64,000 bases of DNA, taken from contig SDUX01000005.1 of assembly GCA_008729055.1 (NCBI GenBank), positions 1,042,801-1,106,800 on the forward strand, in the 5' to 3' direction. The notes below the pieces were generated by a model that did no database searches, was not told the DNA's origin, and saw nothing but the letters and a program-made list of their open reading frames with translations. This document shows positions 1 through 10,801 of the stretch, piece by piece. Numbering within the stretch: the first letter of the stretch is position 1; the number at the start of each line of letters is the position of its first letter. The stretch comes from Pyropia haitanensis. Its lineage: Eukaryota; Rhodophyta; Bangiophyceae; Bangiales; Bangiaceae. The position numbers were made by a program, and so were the translations under genes.

Positions 1-1216
1 ACCGAAGGAAGTCGTCGTAACGGTGGGCCATGGTGTGTCGGGTGGTGCGGGGAAGGCGGGCGCCACCCGCACGCGGGGAGCGTGGCTGGGGCCACCCGCG
101 CGCGGGCAAAGAGAAGGCCGCCCCGCGCGAAAGAGATAGCGCGCGCGGGTCGAAGGGAAGGGACGGGAAGGAGACGGTCTCGACAACGGCGGATGACGGG
201 TCGTGACGATGGCGGATCGCGCCCGCCCGCCCGCCCTATGGGCGCGGTTGCCACACCCCCCCCTCCCAGACAGCGATCCGAGGGGGGTTGGAAAATCGTC
301 GAGGGGGGGGGCCGCCACCCCCCACTAGAACGCAAACCGCGGGGGGGTGCAACCGCCCCCGCCCAAAACGCGGCCCCGAGGAACCGCAACCAGGCCCACC
401 CCCCCGAAAGCACAATCATGAAGGGGGGCGGCTGCGCCCTCTCCCCACCCACCACGAGCCCAGGAGGCGAACCTCCTGTTCCCCCCGCTGGGGGGGCGGG
501 CCTGCCGCTCCTCGCGCTCGCCAGGCTGCTGCCCCCGGCGCGGCGAGGCGGGACCACCCTCCACACGACTGCTGTGGGTGCGCTGACCGCTGCCCGTCGC
601 GCTTCGCGCGGGACGGCGCCGAAGAGGCGGACCGTCTGTTTGGGTCTCGCGTAGACGCCTCGCGGCGGCCCCAGCGGCCAACGTGTCTGCACGCCGCTGC
701 GATGGCGCTACATGATTGGACGATGCAACCTTTGAACGTGAGGGGTGCATCCTCCCAGTGCGCGGTGAAATGACAGAGCCGCGTCGTGGCACACGACGGT
801 CCACGTTTCAAGAAAATTGACCCTCGACGACCGCTACTCGATCGCCCGAGATAGCGCCAGATACACCAAGACCGCCTATGATCGCTGCCATGTCGTGCAA
901 AATTGCGCTCCAACGGGCGATGATCGCTCCACAATCGCCGGTCGATTGCGACGGATCTCGAGAGATACTCAGCAGACAGAGGAGCCACGTCAAACAAGTA
1001 AAGAACACATTTACAAATGGAAAAAGCTGGCACGTCGCTGTGTGTGTCAAGACCCAATCATCGGCGTTCGGAAGCAGCCGTTCTACACAAGTCCTTCCGA
1101 AACGGTTGGGGATCGATGTGTAGAAATGGGCACTCCACTCACATGCCGCCACGTGCGATACGTGGCATCCTAGAATGAATACTTGGGGCGTTGGGATGGA
1201 CGTGGTTGGGTGTGCT
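1..1216. other. left flank, no gene recognised
   Basis: Bases 1-780 are extremely GC-rich with short poly-C and poly-G runs; all open frames there are proline/arginine/glycine-rich and look compositional. Bases 780-1216 are clearly less GC-rich and contain several short TGATCGC-like palindromic words, but no transposase motif, no terminal repeat pair and no convincing coding frame was found. This segment has no counterpart to the left of the second copy of the duplicated block, so it marks the unique left flank of copy 1. Confidence 0.5.
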
Positions 1217-1304
1217 CTGAGGATCCGAATCCTACCCTGTCCTACTTTTTGAAAACTACCCTATCCTATCGCTATGGTCTTTGCCCCCCCCGGTGCCGCC
1301 CCTG

Positions 1305-1341
1305 CGCAGTGGGGCCACCGGCGAGTACCTTAGAATCGCGT
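1305..1341 (+). repeat. left terminal inverted repeat of the CTG-flanked element
   Basis: Begins CGCAGTGGGGCCA and continues through AGTACCTTAG; pairs with 2663-2699 on the opposite strand with about five mismatches. Confidence 0.85.
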
Positions 1342-2662
1342 GATGCACAGCCAATTGGACGTGTCGAGTCGTGCAAGGTGGCCCGTGGGGCCTCTGGAGG
1401 CCGATATGCACTGCACACACGTACATTCACGCCGTAGCGCCAAGGCTTGCGCGCTGGGCGTGTTGCCTTCACCACGTCTGTCACCAGCTCGTCACGGCCC
1501 ATCTTCTCGCATAAAAACTGAAGCTGACCCATGTCGTCCGGCTAAGATGCAATTTTGTCGTGCAGGGTTTTGCAGGACATCTGTCGACCGCTGCACGCCC
1601 ACCAGTGAAACACTGATGTCACAGGCAACATATCCATACATGTACACACAGAAGAACTGCACCGGAGTGCCACCATTTCGTGAATTCGTGATCGCTGCGA
1701 CAACGTGTTGCACTCCGTAACTGCGCGCGTGCCCGACACCGCACGAATCATGCTCAACCGTACCACGCAGACGTGCACGGACCGACGCCGTGTCATGGCC
1801 CGCCGCGGGCTCCGTGCCGCGCACCACACCGCACTTGAGCTCGAACGGTCGCGACCGGCGTCGGCGCTGCACGTTACCGACGCCGTGTGTCACTTTGCGC
1901 GCGTCGACGGCGCACCCGTTTCCACCCCATGCGCATCCCCCCCCCCCCCCCCCCCCCTGCACCATCGTCGCCGCGCGCCCGAAGCCGTGTGTCGGTGTGC
2001 GGGTGTGGTGGGAACACCCCTTTGCCCCCCCCCCCCCCCCCCCCCCCCCCCACATCCTGCCCCCTTTCCCCGTACACCGCTCACCCGTCGACCGCGGCGG
2101 TGGGGAGGACGGCACGCGCCTCGTTCATCTGCTGCGACCTGTAACGACGGCCACGGTATGCTCCTCGCCGGGGAGGGCGGCCGGCGGCAGCACTTAGTCA
2201 CCGCCCGACTGGCCACGCTCCGCCATCCGCACGTAGTCCCCGTATACACCAAGCGCATGGAGCCCACCCGCTATCACGGTCCCCGCCACGGTAGAAGATG
2301 TGCTCGTAGCTGTACCAAGGTGAAAGTGGGGAGGATGTACGTGGGGGCACAGTGCGATGTGAGAAGCGACATGTGCACAGGTGATCGCACAGCGACGTGT
2401 CAACATGCGCATGTGAAAGCGTGTCGAAACGCGCCAGCTGGGTGTCGAGCTCGGGATTGTCGACTTTGCACAGTGCCGCATCGCGCATGGAAAATGGTGC
2501 GTTCTGCCGAAAACACGTGCGTCTGTGAACGCAATTGCCTGCTGTTGCAACGCTCTCGAGCACAATACGTGCATCTGCGTGCAGAGATTGGAGGTGAAAT
2601 GCACGGCCGTCGGCGTCCCCAGAGGCCTGAAACTGGCGAAAACACGTGCATGCACGCACATC

Positions 2663-2699
2663 ATGGGATCCTAAGGTACTGGCCGATGGCCCCACTGCG
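2663..2699 (-). repeat. right terminal inverted repeat of the CTG-flanked element
   Basis: Ends GGCCCCACTGCG on the plus strand, the reverse complement of the left end, followed directly by the CTG duplication. Confidence 0.85.
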
Positions 2700-2702
2700 C
2701 TG

Positions 2703-3498
2703 CGGCGCAACCGCGTCGGCGTGTGGGTGGCGGCGCCCCGGGCCTGGCCACCCGGCCGCCCGGCCGGTCGCCTCCCTCCCTGGCCCTGATGCTCCGGCCG
2801 AGACGGTGGCGGCCGACGCGGCGGTGTGGTGGGGGTGGCGGCGGGGGTGGCGGCGGCGGGCCCGCCGGGGCCGCGCGCGTTCCGGGGGGGGGGGGGGGGG
2901 GGGGGGAGGCCGTGGCGGGGGAGCGACGGGGTGGTTGGGGTGGTGGTGGGGGGCCTCGCTCCTGCTTTGGGGGGGGGAAGTGGGTGGGGGCGCCGCTGGC
3001 GGGGTCGATGGCGGTTGAGGGGGGATGGTCGTAGGAAATGGGGGAGGGCCGGGGGGGGAGGCGGGCCAGGGGGGCGAGGGAGGGGGGTGCGAGGACACAC
3101 TTCCCGTTCATCCTCCCCCAGGGCGGGTCACGCGAATGTGGGAGGTAGGGTTGAAGCAGTGGCGGCGGCGGGGATGGGACGCTGTTCAAGGCTGCGGGAC
3201 GGCGGCGCAAGCGCAAAGTTGCAAGAAGAGAAGAAGACGAGAACAGCAATGGTGGGGGCGTTGTCCCCAGTGGGTCCCGCAATGGCGGTCGTATATACAC
3301 GCCCCTCTGGGCGCCCCCCACCACCACAAAACAATAGATACACAGGCCGCACACGGCAGCATCCGTGAGGTGGCTGCGGCGCATGGCCCTCCCCCCCCCT
3401 CACACACGTAACCCGCACCCCGTCCAACAACCAGCGGCGGTGGTGGCGGCGGCGGCGCCTGGACAGACTGGGCCTGCGATCATCGGCGCTGGCGTGGC
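2703..3498. other. GC-rich spacer downstream of the membrane-protein gene
   Basis: Begins with G-rich strand-biased DNA, including a run of more than 20 G near 2884, and changes near 3150 to less biased sequence with a TATATA word at about 3290. The following plus-strand bases are the 3' flank of the minus-strand gene at 3499-5585. The same sequence is present in copy 2. Glycine- and proline-rich open frames on both strands follow the base composition and are not supported as genes. Confidence 0.5.
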
Positions 3499-5585
3499 CT
3501 ATGCCTTCTCTGTCGCCGTCGATGTGGTCGGCGCCGGCGTCGCCTCTGCCGTCTTCTCCAGTGTCGCACTCTCCTTGGTCGGCGCCGGCGTCGGCGTCGG
3601 GGTGGCCTTCGTCTCAGACTCGGCCACCACCGCCTCCTCCTTGGTTTCTGTCCGCGTCGGCGTCATGGTCGGCGACGGCGTCGGGGACGGGGTGGCCTTG
3701 ACCGCCACCGCCTCCTCCTCGGCCTGCATCGGTTCCTCCTTGACCGCCGCCGTCGGGGATGGCGTCGGGGAGGGGGTGGCCTTGACCGCTCCCCACTCGG
3801 TCGCCGGCGCGTACTTTCCGACGGGGCGGTCCACCACCGTCTTGGCCGCCGTGCAGGGCCCGGACGTGGCGTCCGCGTCGGCCATTGTCCACCGCATGGA
3901 GGGGACCTGCTCGCACCAAAAGGAACCCAGAAAGTCGCAGAAGTAGGCCGCCCGCGAGACGGTGCGGCGGGTGCACATGCCAGGCTCGGTCGGGTCGGGG
4001 AAGACCATAAGGGCCGCCGCCGCGGGACGGGCGGCGCACTCGCACCCGGCGGCGATGGTCAGGGTAGCCGACCACGGGTCACCAGCCGACGTGGTGTATT
4101 GGCTCAGGGACTGTGGGGGGGGGGGGGGGGAGGGGGGGGTGTATGCATCAATGAGAGGCAGCGGAGGATGGAAGAGACAGCGCGCAGGTCAAGAAAACAA
4201 GCAGCGACGTGGGCAGGCGGGTCAGAGACGGATTCACACGTGACCGACCGGTCCTCCACCACCCTCGTTTCTCCCGCCCGTCCCCACGAGTGCTGCACCC
4301 GCCCACCACCGATGGGTGCCATCAGGGACTCTCGGAAACGTACCGTGAACGCGCGCAGGACGAGCACCGTGTCGACCGGGGAGGCGTAGGTACCAACGAC
4401 CGAGCAGGCGGCCTCCTCCTTGCCGTCGGCACAGTCTGTTGTCACAGGAACACGCGGGGAAGCGGCCACAGCGCCCCAACGAAAGACGCAAGACCAGCGC
4501 ACAGCACCCAAAAGCGCGTCAGTGAATCAGCCCCCGCGGGGTGCGGCACGGAAGGGCACGCGCCTTCCCGCAAGGAAAGCCATCCCCGCTCCCACCAGCC
4601 CCTGCCCATACGGTTCCCGCCCCGTTGGCCGTTGTGGGCCCCTCCACCCTCCCCAGCCCGCCCCCCCCCCCCCCCTCCCCGCCCCCCAAATCTCCCACGA
4701 CCAAAACGTACTAAGCCCGTCCGTGTTGGCAGTCGCCCCCGCCACCTTGGTGTCGGGCGCCTTCCAGCCCAGCTCGGCCATGGACGCCGACGGCAACACA
4801 AACGTCCGGACGCCCATCGTGGACCCCTGCGGCGCCGCCAGGGCCGGCGCCACCAGCGCGCCGTCCGTCATCCCCACCGTGGTCATCGTCTCGGACCAGC
4901 CGGCGCCGGGCTTGGCGCCCGCCTCGGCGTCCACGTCGTGGACGGCGACGGAGGTGGTGAACTTGAAGCCATTGGCCTCCACGATAACCCCCTCAAAGCC
5001 CCGATAGTCCAGGGACGGGCCCACCAGGCAGCTCTTCTGCGCCGCCGACGGGGTGGCCGTCGACGCCGCCTCCTTGGTCGGCGCAGGGGTGGCTTCGGTC
5101 ATGGTCGACTCTCGGGCGGGCGCGGGCGTGGCCTCTTCTGACGTATTGGTCTCTGACGTCTTGAGCTCTGACGACGGGGAGGGGGTGGGCGTCGCACTCG
5201 CCGTCGCCTCCTTGGATACCGCCTCGTCCACGCGCACCACCGCCCAGCGCTTGGCGGTGGCCAACGTCGCCTCCTCCTCCTTGGCCTCTGACGTGGTGGC
5301 GGTGGTGGTGGTCGCGGCCGCCGACGCGCAGCCGCCCACCGCCACGCGGCGGGCGCGGAGCTCGCGGCCGTCAGACAGCTTGAGCACCCCACCAGGGGCG
5401 GCCAGAATCTCCTCCACCCGCACGGTGGTGGCCTCGCGGGCGACCGCGGCGGCCGCCCCGCGAGGGGCCACGGCGGCAATGGAGACGGCCACGGCAACGG
5501 CGGCAGCCGAGACCACTGCAACGGCCGCGCGGGGGAAGAGGCGGGACCGAGCGGCGGGGGCGGCGGGGGCGGCGGGGGCGCCCAT
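3499..5585 (-). CDS. membrane-anchored Thr/Pro/Ser-rich protein, three exons (copy 1)
   Basis: Role unknown. Exon 1 (5585-4712) starts at ATG and encodes a short basic N-terminus and a strongly hydrophobic Ala/Val segment at about residues 18-48, which looks like a signal anchor or signal peptide. A stretch rich in TPAP and TPSP-type motifs and a globular part follow. Exon 1 ends at a GTACGT donor (4711). A short exon 2 (4435-4344) begins after a CAG acceptor, keeps frame with exon 1, carries two cysteines and ends at another GTACGT donor. Exon 3 (about 4100-3499) adds a Cys-rich region and ATPSPTPSPT repeats before TAG. The second acceptor is unresolved: the CACAG at about 4110 gives an early stop in the expected frame. 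The linker composition suggests an extracellular or wall-associated protein. Copy 2 is at 37134-39220. Confidence 0.6.
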
Positions 5586-5791
5586 CTTGACAAGGGCGGG
5601 TAGGGGTGGGGCGGGGGGGTCGGCGGGTAGGTGAGTGCGCGTCCAGCGCGGGACGGCAATGATGGGGACGGGGAGCAGGCAACGCGACGGCGCTGAGTGG
5701 AATAGGGAGACGGTTTCCTCGGCTGGGGGCGGCGGCTGGTGAGATGCATGAGGGCGGGCGAGGCCGGATCCGCCCCCGCCCCCGCCGCGCC

Positions 5792-5797
5792 TTTATA
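5792..5797 (-). promoter_or_regulatory. TATA box for the copy-1 membrane-protein gene
   Basis: TATAAA on the minus strand inside GGGTATAAAGGCGCGG, about 207 bases upstream of the ATG at 5585. It sits in otherwise GC-only sequence and is conserved in copy 2. Confidence 0.55.
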
Positions 5798-6175
5798 CCC
5801 GCCGGCGGGGTGGCCGCCGCGCCGCCGCCACCCGCGCCGGCCGTCACGCGCGCCCCCGCCCCTCCTGCGGGCGTCGCGGCGTGCCGCCGCCCCTCCGCCC
5901 GCCGCCGCCGCCGCCGCCGTCCCCGCCGCCGTCCCCGCCCCGCCGCCACCATGCTCCCCCCCCCCCCCCAGCCACCCCCACCCTGCCCGCCGCCCCCGCA
6001 GGTGTGCGGGGGGGGGAAGGCGCCCCGACGCGCGTGGCGTCAACTACTTCCGGCCAGACGCAGCGCCACCCGCCGGAGGGGGCGGGCGCTCACGTCATAG
6101 CGCCGCCCCCGCCACCACTACCACCGCTGCCGCCGCACCCGCCGCGGCCGCCCCCGTCGCCGCCGCTCCCGCCGC

Positions 6176-6221
<46 letters not shown>

Positions 6222-7360
6222 CCCGCCGCCGCCCCCGGCGTGGGCCGTAGCGCGTGGCGCGGCCCGCCGCCTGCCGCCGTGGCGGGTGGGTCGGAATTTG
6301 GCCGCCGCCCCGCCGTCATCGCCGCAGCGGGCGGCCGCGTCGGACGTGCACTCCCCCCCCCCCCCCTCCGGCGCCCTCCCCCCACGTTTCCGCGCAAGCG
6401 CCACGCAACGGCGCCCCCGGGGGGTCCACCGCGCCGCGGCCGCCGCGGCCGACCGCCACCGCCACCGCGTCACACCGCCACCGCCGCCGCCGCCGCCGCG
6501 CGCCGCGTCCGCCGCTGCCACCGCGGCACGCCGCCGCCGCGTCGGCCCGCCGGCGCGGGGTCCTGTCCAGCAGGGGGCGCATCGGAGGGGGCAATGAGGA
6601 AGGGCAGCGCGGGGGACCACGCGTGGTGCCGCGGTGGCACCCCCCCCCGTGGCGGACATCAGCTCCAGCCGTCCCCGCCCCCCCCCCCCATACCATCGTC
6701 AAGGGCCGGGACGGGGGCCGAGGGAAGTGGTAGGGGGGGGGGGCTTGGCCGCCTTGCCCCCTCCCCTCCGCAAAGCGGCGGCGCGGCGGCGCCCACCCCG
6801 AGGCTGGACCCCCGGCTCGAGGCAAGGCCAGGCACGACCGCCCCGGCGTGGCCGCCGCGCTGCGCAGGGCCAGCAGCACCCGGTCGGGCCACCGGTCGGC
6901 AGCAATGACGTGGCGGGGACCGGGAGCGGGTACGGCGGCGGCGGGTGGAGGGGGGGTACGCAGAGCGCCTGGCGGGGCGAGCGCGGCCCGGGAGGAGGTG
7001 GGATAGTGGCAGAGTTGGGGGGTGGGGGCGTGGTGGTGGTGGTGGGGGGGGGGAGGGGTCTCCCTGCGGCGGCGCGGCTCGGACTGCTGCCGCTGGCACT
7101 GGTGGTGGTTGTGGTGGCGGAGACGAGAAAATTTCGATCCAGGGGCGGACACGCGTTAGATTCCTCACTGACTTTTCTCGTTTTTTTCTCCCCAGAACCG
7201 CCCCCAATCCGACCGTTCTCACGTTCGAAACCCGGACAGACACAGCCTCTGCTAACGTCAACCATCCTCGTCTCGACCACCCACCCCTCACATCATGATG
7301 GCAGACCTGACCTCTCTATCCTCGAGCCCGCCCGCCCACCCACCCACCCCCACCCACCAC
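5798..7360. other. GC-rich intergenic tract of copy 1
   Basis: Dominated by CCG/CGC triplets (notably 6130-6240) and poly-C/poly-G runs. Long proline/alanine/arginine frames on both strands are triplet-repeat artefacts. Bases 7120-7300 are less extreme and contain a pyrimidine tract ending in CCCCAG (7195), resembling a plus-strand 3' splice site, followed by ATGATG at 7295. They also lie directly downstream of the minus-strand Vms1-like stop and could be its 3' untranslated region. Confidence 0.5.
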
Positions 7361-8232
7361 CTACTGGCGCAGCCCCAGCCGCCGCTCCGCCGCGGCGGCG
7401 CGCAGCTCCCGCGCCCGCCGCCCCGGGTCGGCCGCGTCCAGGCGCGCCTCCCGCGCCCGCTCCGCCTTGGCCTTTGCCTTTTTGCGCCGCCGCGCCCGCT
7501 CCCGCTCGTCAGCGGCGGCGGCGTCGGCGCGGCTGAGCGGTGGCCCCAGCCCCCCCGCCTCCCAGTCCCACCGCCCGGCGGGCGCCTCCTCCGCGCGGGC
7601 CACCCGAAAGGCCGCCCGCACCCGCCTGTCAGAGGTGGCCAGGTACGGGCGCCCGCGGGCGGGGTCCGCGCCGGCAGAGAGGAGCCACGAGACGGCCGTC
7701 GCGTCGGCCCGCCGGGCCGCCTCGACGAGGAGGGTGGAGAGGGGGGGGGACGCCAGCAGAGGCGCGGGCGCGCCCGCCACCGTGTACCCGCCGTGGAGGG
7801 GGGTGTTGACAACGGCCGGCACCGCCGCCGCAGCGGCCGCGTCCAAGGGGGGCGGGGGGGGGGCAGGGGGGGCGACCCAGCCGCTGACCCACCGCCGCCA
7901 CGCCCGCTACCGCCGCCGCCATCACCCTCGTCGGCACCCGACGGGTCCGCGTCCACCCCAGGCAGGGAGGTGGACCCCCCCGCCTCCCCATTACTGACGC
8001 CTCCCCCGACCGTACTCGGCGGGGGCGCCGCGCCGCCGGCGGCGGGCGTCACCGACGGGCCGCCACGCAGAGCCCCGCCAGTCACGCCACCGCCGGAAGG
8101 CGCCGCCGGTGGAGGATCGGTGGTGGTGGAGGTGGTGGTGGAGGTGGTGGCGGCGGCAGCCGCGGTGGGGGCGGCGGCGGCCCCACCGCCCGTAGCGGCC
8201 GGCGGGGCCAGCGGCAGGGGCGGCCGTCCCAC
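7361..8232 (-). pseudogene. Vms1/ANKZF1-like 3' exon fragment, frameshifted (copy 1)
   Basis: The 3' part reads an ankyrin-repeat remnant (STLLVEAARRA, then LLSAGADPARGRP), a Lys/Arg-rich helical segment and, at the end, RELRAAAAERR. The last fits the VCP-interacting motif R-x5-A-A-x2-R found at the C-terminus of ANKZF1/Vms1, the peptidyl-tRNA hydrolase or nuclease of ribosome quality control. The order ankyrin, basic helix, VCP motif is that of the family C-terminus. The catalytic VLRF1 domain and zinc finger are not seen, and no ATG precedes the conserved part, so this is a 3' exon or truncated copy. A G run near 7854 has ten G here and eleven in copy 2, which shifts the frame between the glycine-rich upstream part and the ankyrin part. 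The upstream side ends at the duplication boundary. Confidence 0.6.
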
Positions 8233-8320
8233 CGCGGCCGCCCGTCGCCCGCTGCCGACGCCGCCGTCCTGGCCAGTGCCGACGGCGGGGGTGGTGTCCT
8301 AGAAGTAGGCGGGGGGCAGG

Positions 8321-9397
8321 TCAGGCTGCATCGACATCCCAGCGGGCGCCGAGCAACAGCCAGTGCGGGTCGGGAAGGGCAACCTGCAGCCGTCGCAGCG
8401 CGAGCGGGAAGTCGTCAAAGAAGAGGATGTCCGCGTTGAGCAGCACCGCCACGTCCGCGGTCGTCCGGTTGGTGACGTCAAAGAGGGCGTTGAAGAGGGG
8501 CACCCGCAGCACGTTGGCGTCGACGTCGGGTAGCCACCGCAGGTCGTACGCGGCGGCCACGTCGCCAACGCCGGCGCCGTCGCCCAGCAGCGTCACCGCA
8601 GGGGGGGGGGTCAGCGCGAGCCACGACTCGAGCGCCCGCAGCTGGTTCCGCCCATCGTCCCCGACAAACGGCTTGGGCGCCGTGAACAGCTACACCATCA
8701 GCGGGGCGGGCGCGGGCCCGCCACCGCCGCCACCACCGCCGCTGCCGCCGGCCGACGCGCCGTACGCGCCCGTCCGCGCCAGCAGCGCCGCCGTCCGCGC
8801 GCGCGCCGTCTCGTTGCTGTACAAGTTGTGCCGCAGCCGCAGGAGCAGCACCGCCGCCGCCGCCGCGGCGGCCACGTACGACAAGAGGCGGGAGCGGAGA
8901 GACAGCGGCGCCGCCGGGGGGCCGGGCGCAAACACGCTCCACCGGCCGCGGCGGCCACCGCCGCCGCCGCCGCCACCCCCACAGGACAGACGGTCAGACG
9001 ACGCGCCCGCCGCGGCGGGCCATTCCTTGTCGGCCGCCGGTGGGCCGTCACGGGGACTCCGCTCTCCGCCGCCCGCCTCGCCGCCGCCATCCCGACCCGC
9101 CGCGGCGGTGGGGCGGCGGCGGGGAACCGCCGCCGCCGCCGCCACCGCCGCCGACGCCAGCGCCCGCTGCTGCGCCGCCGAGGGCGCCGGCGCCGCGTGC
9201 CGCGTAGCGGCGGCGGGGGCACTGTCCAATGACAGAGGCCTTGGCCATCCCCGGGACGACGCACCCGCACCGCCGGCACCGGAAGGCGCGGCGGCGGCCG
9301 CGACCGGGGTGGCGCCGGCGGTAGCGCCCGCCGCGGCGGCGAGTCGCTGCCGTCGGTGACGCTCCCCTGCCGCCGCGGCATCCTCTGTACGCAGCAT
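8321..9397 (-). pseudogene. type II membrane glycosyltransferase-like gene, truncated, in-frame TAG
   Basis: From ATG at 9397 the minus strand reads a basic low-complexity N-terminus, then one hydrophobic segment (LLSYVAAAAAAAVLLLRL), as in type II Golgi enzymes. After a Gly-rich stalk there is TAG at 8690-8692. The same frame then continues with LFTAPKPFVGDDGRNQLRA, WLPDVDANVLRVPLFNALF, LLNADILFFDDF and WLLLGARWDV. This pattern belongs to the nucleotide-diphospho-sugar-transferase-like family common in algae, with NADI taking the place of the acidic sugar-nucleotide motif. The frame ends at TGA exactly where the duplicated block begins (8321-8323), so the C-terminal half is missing. TAG could be a nonsense mutation or part of a 3' splice site (GGTGTAG), but no clear donor was found. 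Confidence 0.6.
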
Positions 9398-9615
9398 CGC
9401 GCCGCGGCGGCGGGACACGACGCCCCCCTTGCGGCCAACGGCGCCGCGGTCGGGCGCATCCAGGCGGGGCGGGCGGGATCAGCGAACGCGGGGCGGTGGG
9501 GAGGCCGAGTCGGCGAGTGCCCTCGTCCCAGAGCGCCGTCATGCCGACGCACGTGACTATTCGGTCCTGCCATCGCCACGTGTCAGCATTCGCTCAGCAG
9601 CGGGACCCTCACTAA

Positions 9616-9654
9616 GAGTGTTTCCAACGGTGGCGTACCAACTCGCGACCATCT
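9616..9654 (+). repeat. Harbinger left terminal inverted repeat
   Basis: GAGTGTTTCCAACGGTGGCG followed by a conserved stretch ending GCGACCATCT; 37 of 39 positions match the reverse complement of 24209-24247. Preceded by TAA. Confidence 0.92.
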
Positions 9655-10784
9655 TGCCGCAATATATTATTCAAACGCAACGTGGGCTCCTCTGACTGGC
9701 TGAAACCTGCTGCTGTTCAGAATCATAAAGTAGTTGTTCTGAGACGGGGGCTACATGGTTTGGAGGGACGACAGCCTGTCTGAGGGAGGACCGAGAACCC
9801 TCACGGATAGCAATTTGAGTGTGGTCATGGATTGCATGTGTTCGCTGACTCTGTCGTGCAATTTCGCACGCGTCGCGACAATATGCGAGAACGTGCACTA
9901 GCCCCCCTTGTGGAATGCCCAGGACGCCGAAAGACTGTCTCCATTGCTCGTCGTGCCGGCAAAATAGCGAGACACGCTGCACAAAAAGGATCATTGGGCA
10001 AAATATGGCCCACTCTTTGCAGGAATGGGGCCGTACTCGGCATGGAACAGAAAATATTGTGCCACGTATGCGAGTATTTTCACGCATAAACGCGTGCCAT
10101 AAGCCATGTTCACGCAGGCACATGTGCAAGTATGGTCGTTTTGGCATGTTTTGGTGGTCGTCGAGTTGGGACAGCCAATGACATTGCTCTGTCCGTCTCG
10201 CCGTTGGGACAGGCGACTGGTCACAGCAACGCATGCCGGAAGTCCGTCTTCTGTCGGGGCGGGCCCGGCTCGGGCCGACTCGAGTCGGCCTCGGTTCTGT
10301 GGCTGTCAGTCGTTCTGGGATGACTGCCCAGACTGTCAACCGCGCGCTCGTCGTTCCCCTGCGTAGCGTACACGCGATCGACGCGTTGCTAGTGCGCGCC
10401 GAGCATCCGACGACGCGCTAGCTGTGCAAGTTCCCCCAGTTATCTTTCTGGATTTTTGCCCGAGCGCGCTTGCCCCCCCTCTGCGCCCCCTCTGGAGCCC
10501 TGCCGCGAAATTTCAGCCTCGATTATTTGTCGCGCGTGCTGCTTCGCCCCCCCGCGCCCACCGCGATCCCCCACGACCATCCCCGCGTTGCGTTGCGTGG
10601 CGCCGCCGCAGACGGCACAGCCCCAGTCGGATCCCCCCTGCATCTCCCTGCACCCCCTTGCCTCGTTTTGAGGCGGCATGAGGGGTGGGGATGTCTGCTC
10701 GCGCGGGCCCGCCACCATGTGGCCGCCTTCAGCCCCCCTCCACCCAGGACGTGTACCCCAGGGCGGGCCCATTCATGGAGGACC
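9655..10784. other. left arm of the Harbinger element
   Basis: Moderate-GC DNA unlike the flanking GC-rich block, without a credible gene. It contains short inverted words such as GGCCGACTCGAGTCGGCC at about 10267-10284, and its 3' part is C-rich. It continues at 14627 once the piggyBac-like insertion is removed. It may hold the promoter side of the left transcription unit, but no TATA box could be tied to a start. Confidence 0.5.
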
Positions 10785-10788
10785 CTAC

Positions 10789-10801
10789 TGTCTATTCTAC
10801 C
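10789..10801 (+). repeat. piggyBac-like left terminal inverted repeat
   Basis: TGTCTATTCTACC, perfect match to the reverse complement of the right end; CTAC precedes it. Confidence 0.85.

Larger units (their letters stand above)
1305..2699. mobile_element. non-autonomous DNA transposon, CTG target duplication, unclassified
   Basis: The boundaries are fixed by the empty site in copy 2 (CTG at 36334-36336). Here CTG occurs at 1302-1304 and again at 2700-2702, flanking a 1395-bp insertion. The ends are inverted repeats starting CGCAGTGGGGCCA and matching over about 37 bp with a few mismatches (1305-1341 against 2663-2699). The interior contains C runs at 1937-1957 and 2025-2051 and a less GC-rich right half; no transposase motif was seen in any frame. 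A 3-bp duplication is known for Harbinger and CACTA elements, but the terminus is not CACTA and differs from the Harbinger ends at 9616, so the superfamily is left open. Confidence 0.85.
1217..8323. repeat. segmental duplication, copy 1 (partner 36250-42164)
   Basis: Direct alignment by eye shows that this block recurs at 36250-42164 in the same orientation. Homology starts near CTGAGGAT.CGAATCCTACC and stops after GTCCTAGAAGTAGGCGGGGGGCAGG. Over the two-kilobase gene inside the block only a handful of substitutions were found, for example at 4575, 4972, 5130 and 5545. Copy 1 differs from copy 2 by a 1395-bp transposon at 1305-2699, by the absence of about 200 bp at 7187/7188, and by homopolymer lengths. 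Without the transposon the block is about 5.7 kb. Low divergence implies a recent event, gene conversion, or haplotypes placed in tandem by the assembly. Confidence 0.92.

Noticed and set aside
1937..2051. Poly-C runs as functional G-quadruplex or i-motif regulators
   Set aside because: Such runs occur throughout the window, vary between duplicate copies and are prone to sequencing error; nothing ties them to a gene.
5739..6908. Plus-strand Pro/Ala/Arg-rich open frame of nearly 390 codons, repeated in copy 2
   Set aside because: It consists of CCG/CGC triplet runs and is matched by equally long frames on the other strand; no domain or splice signal supports it.
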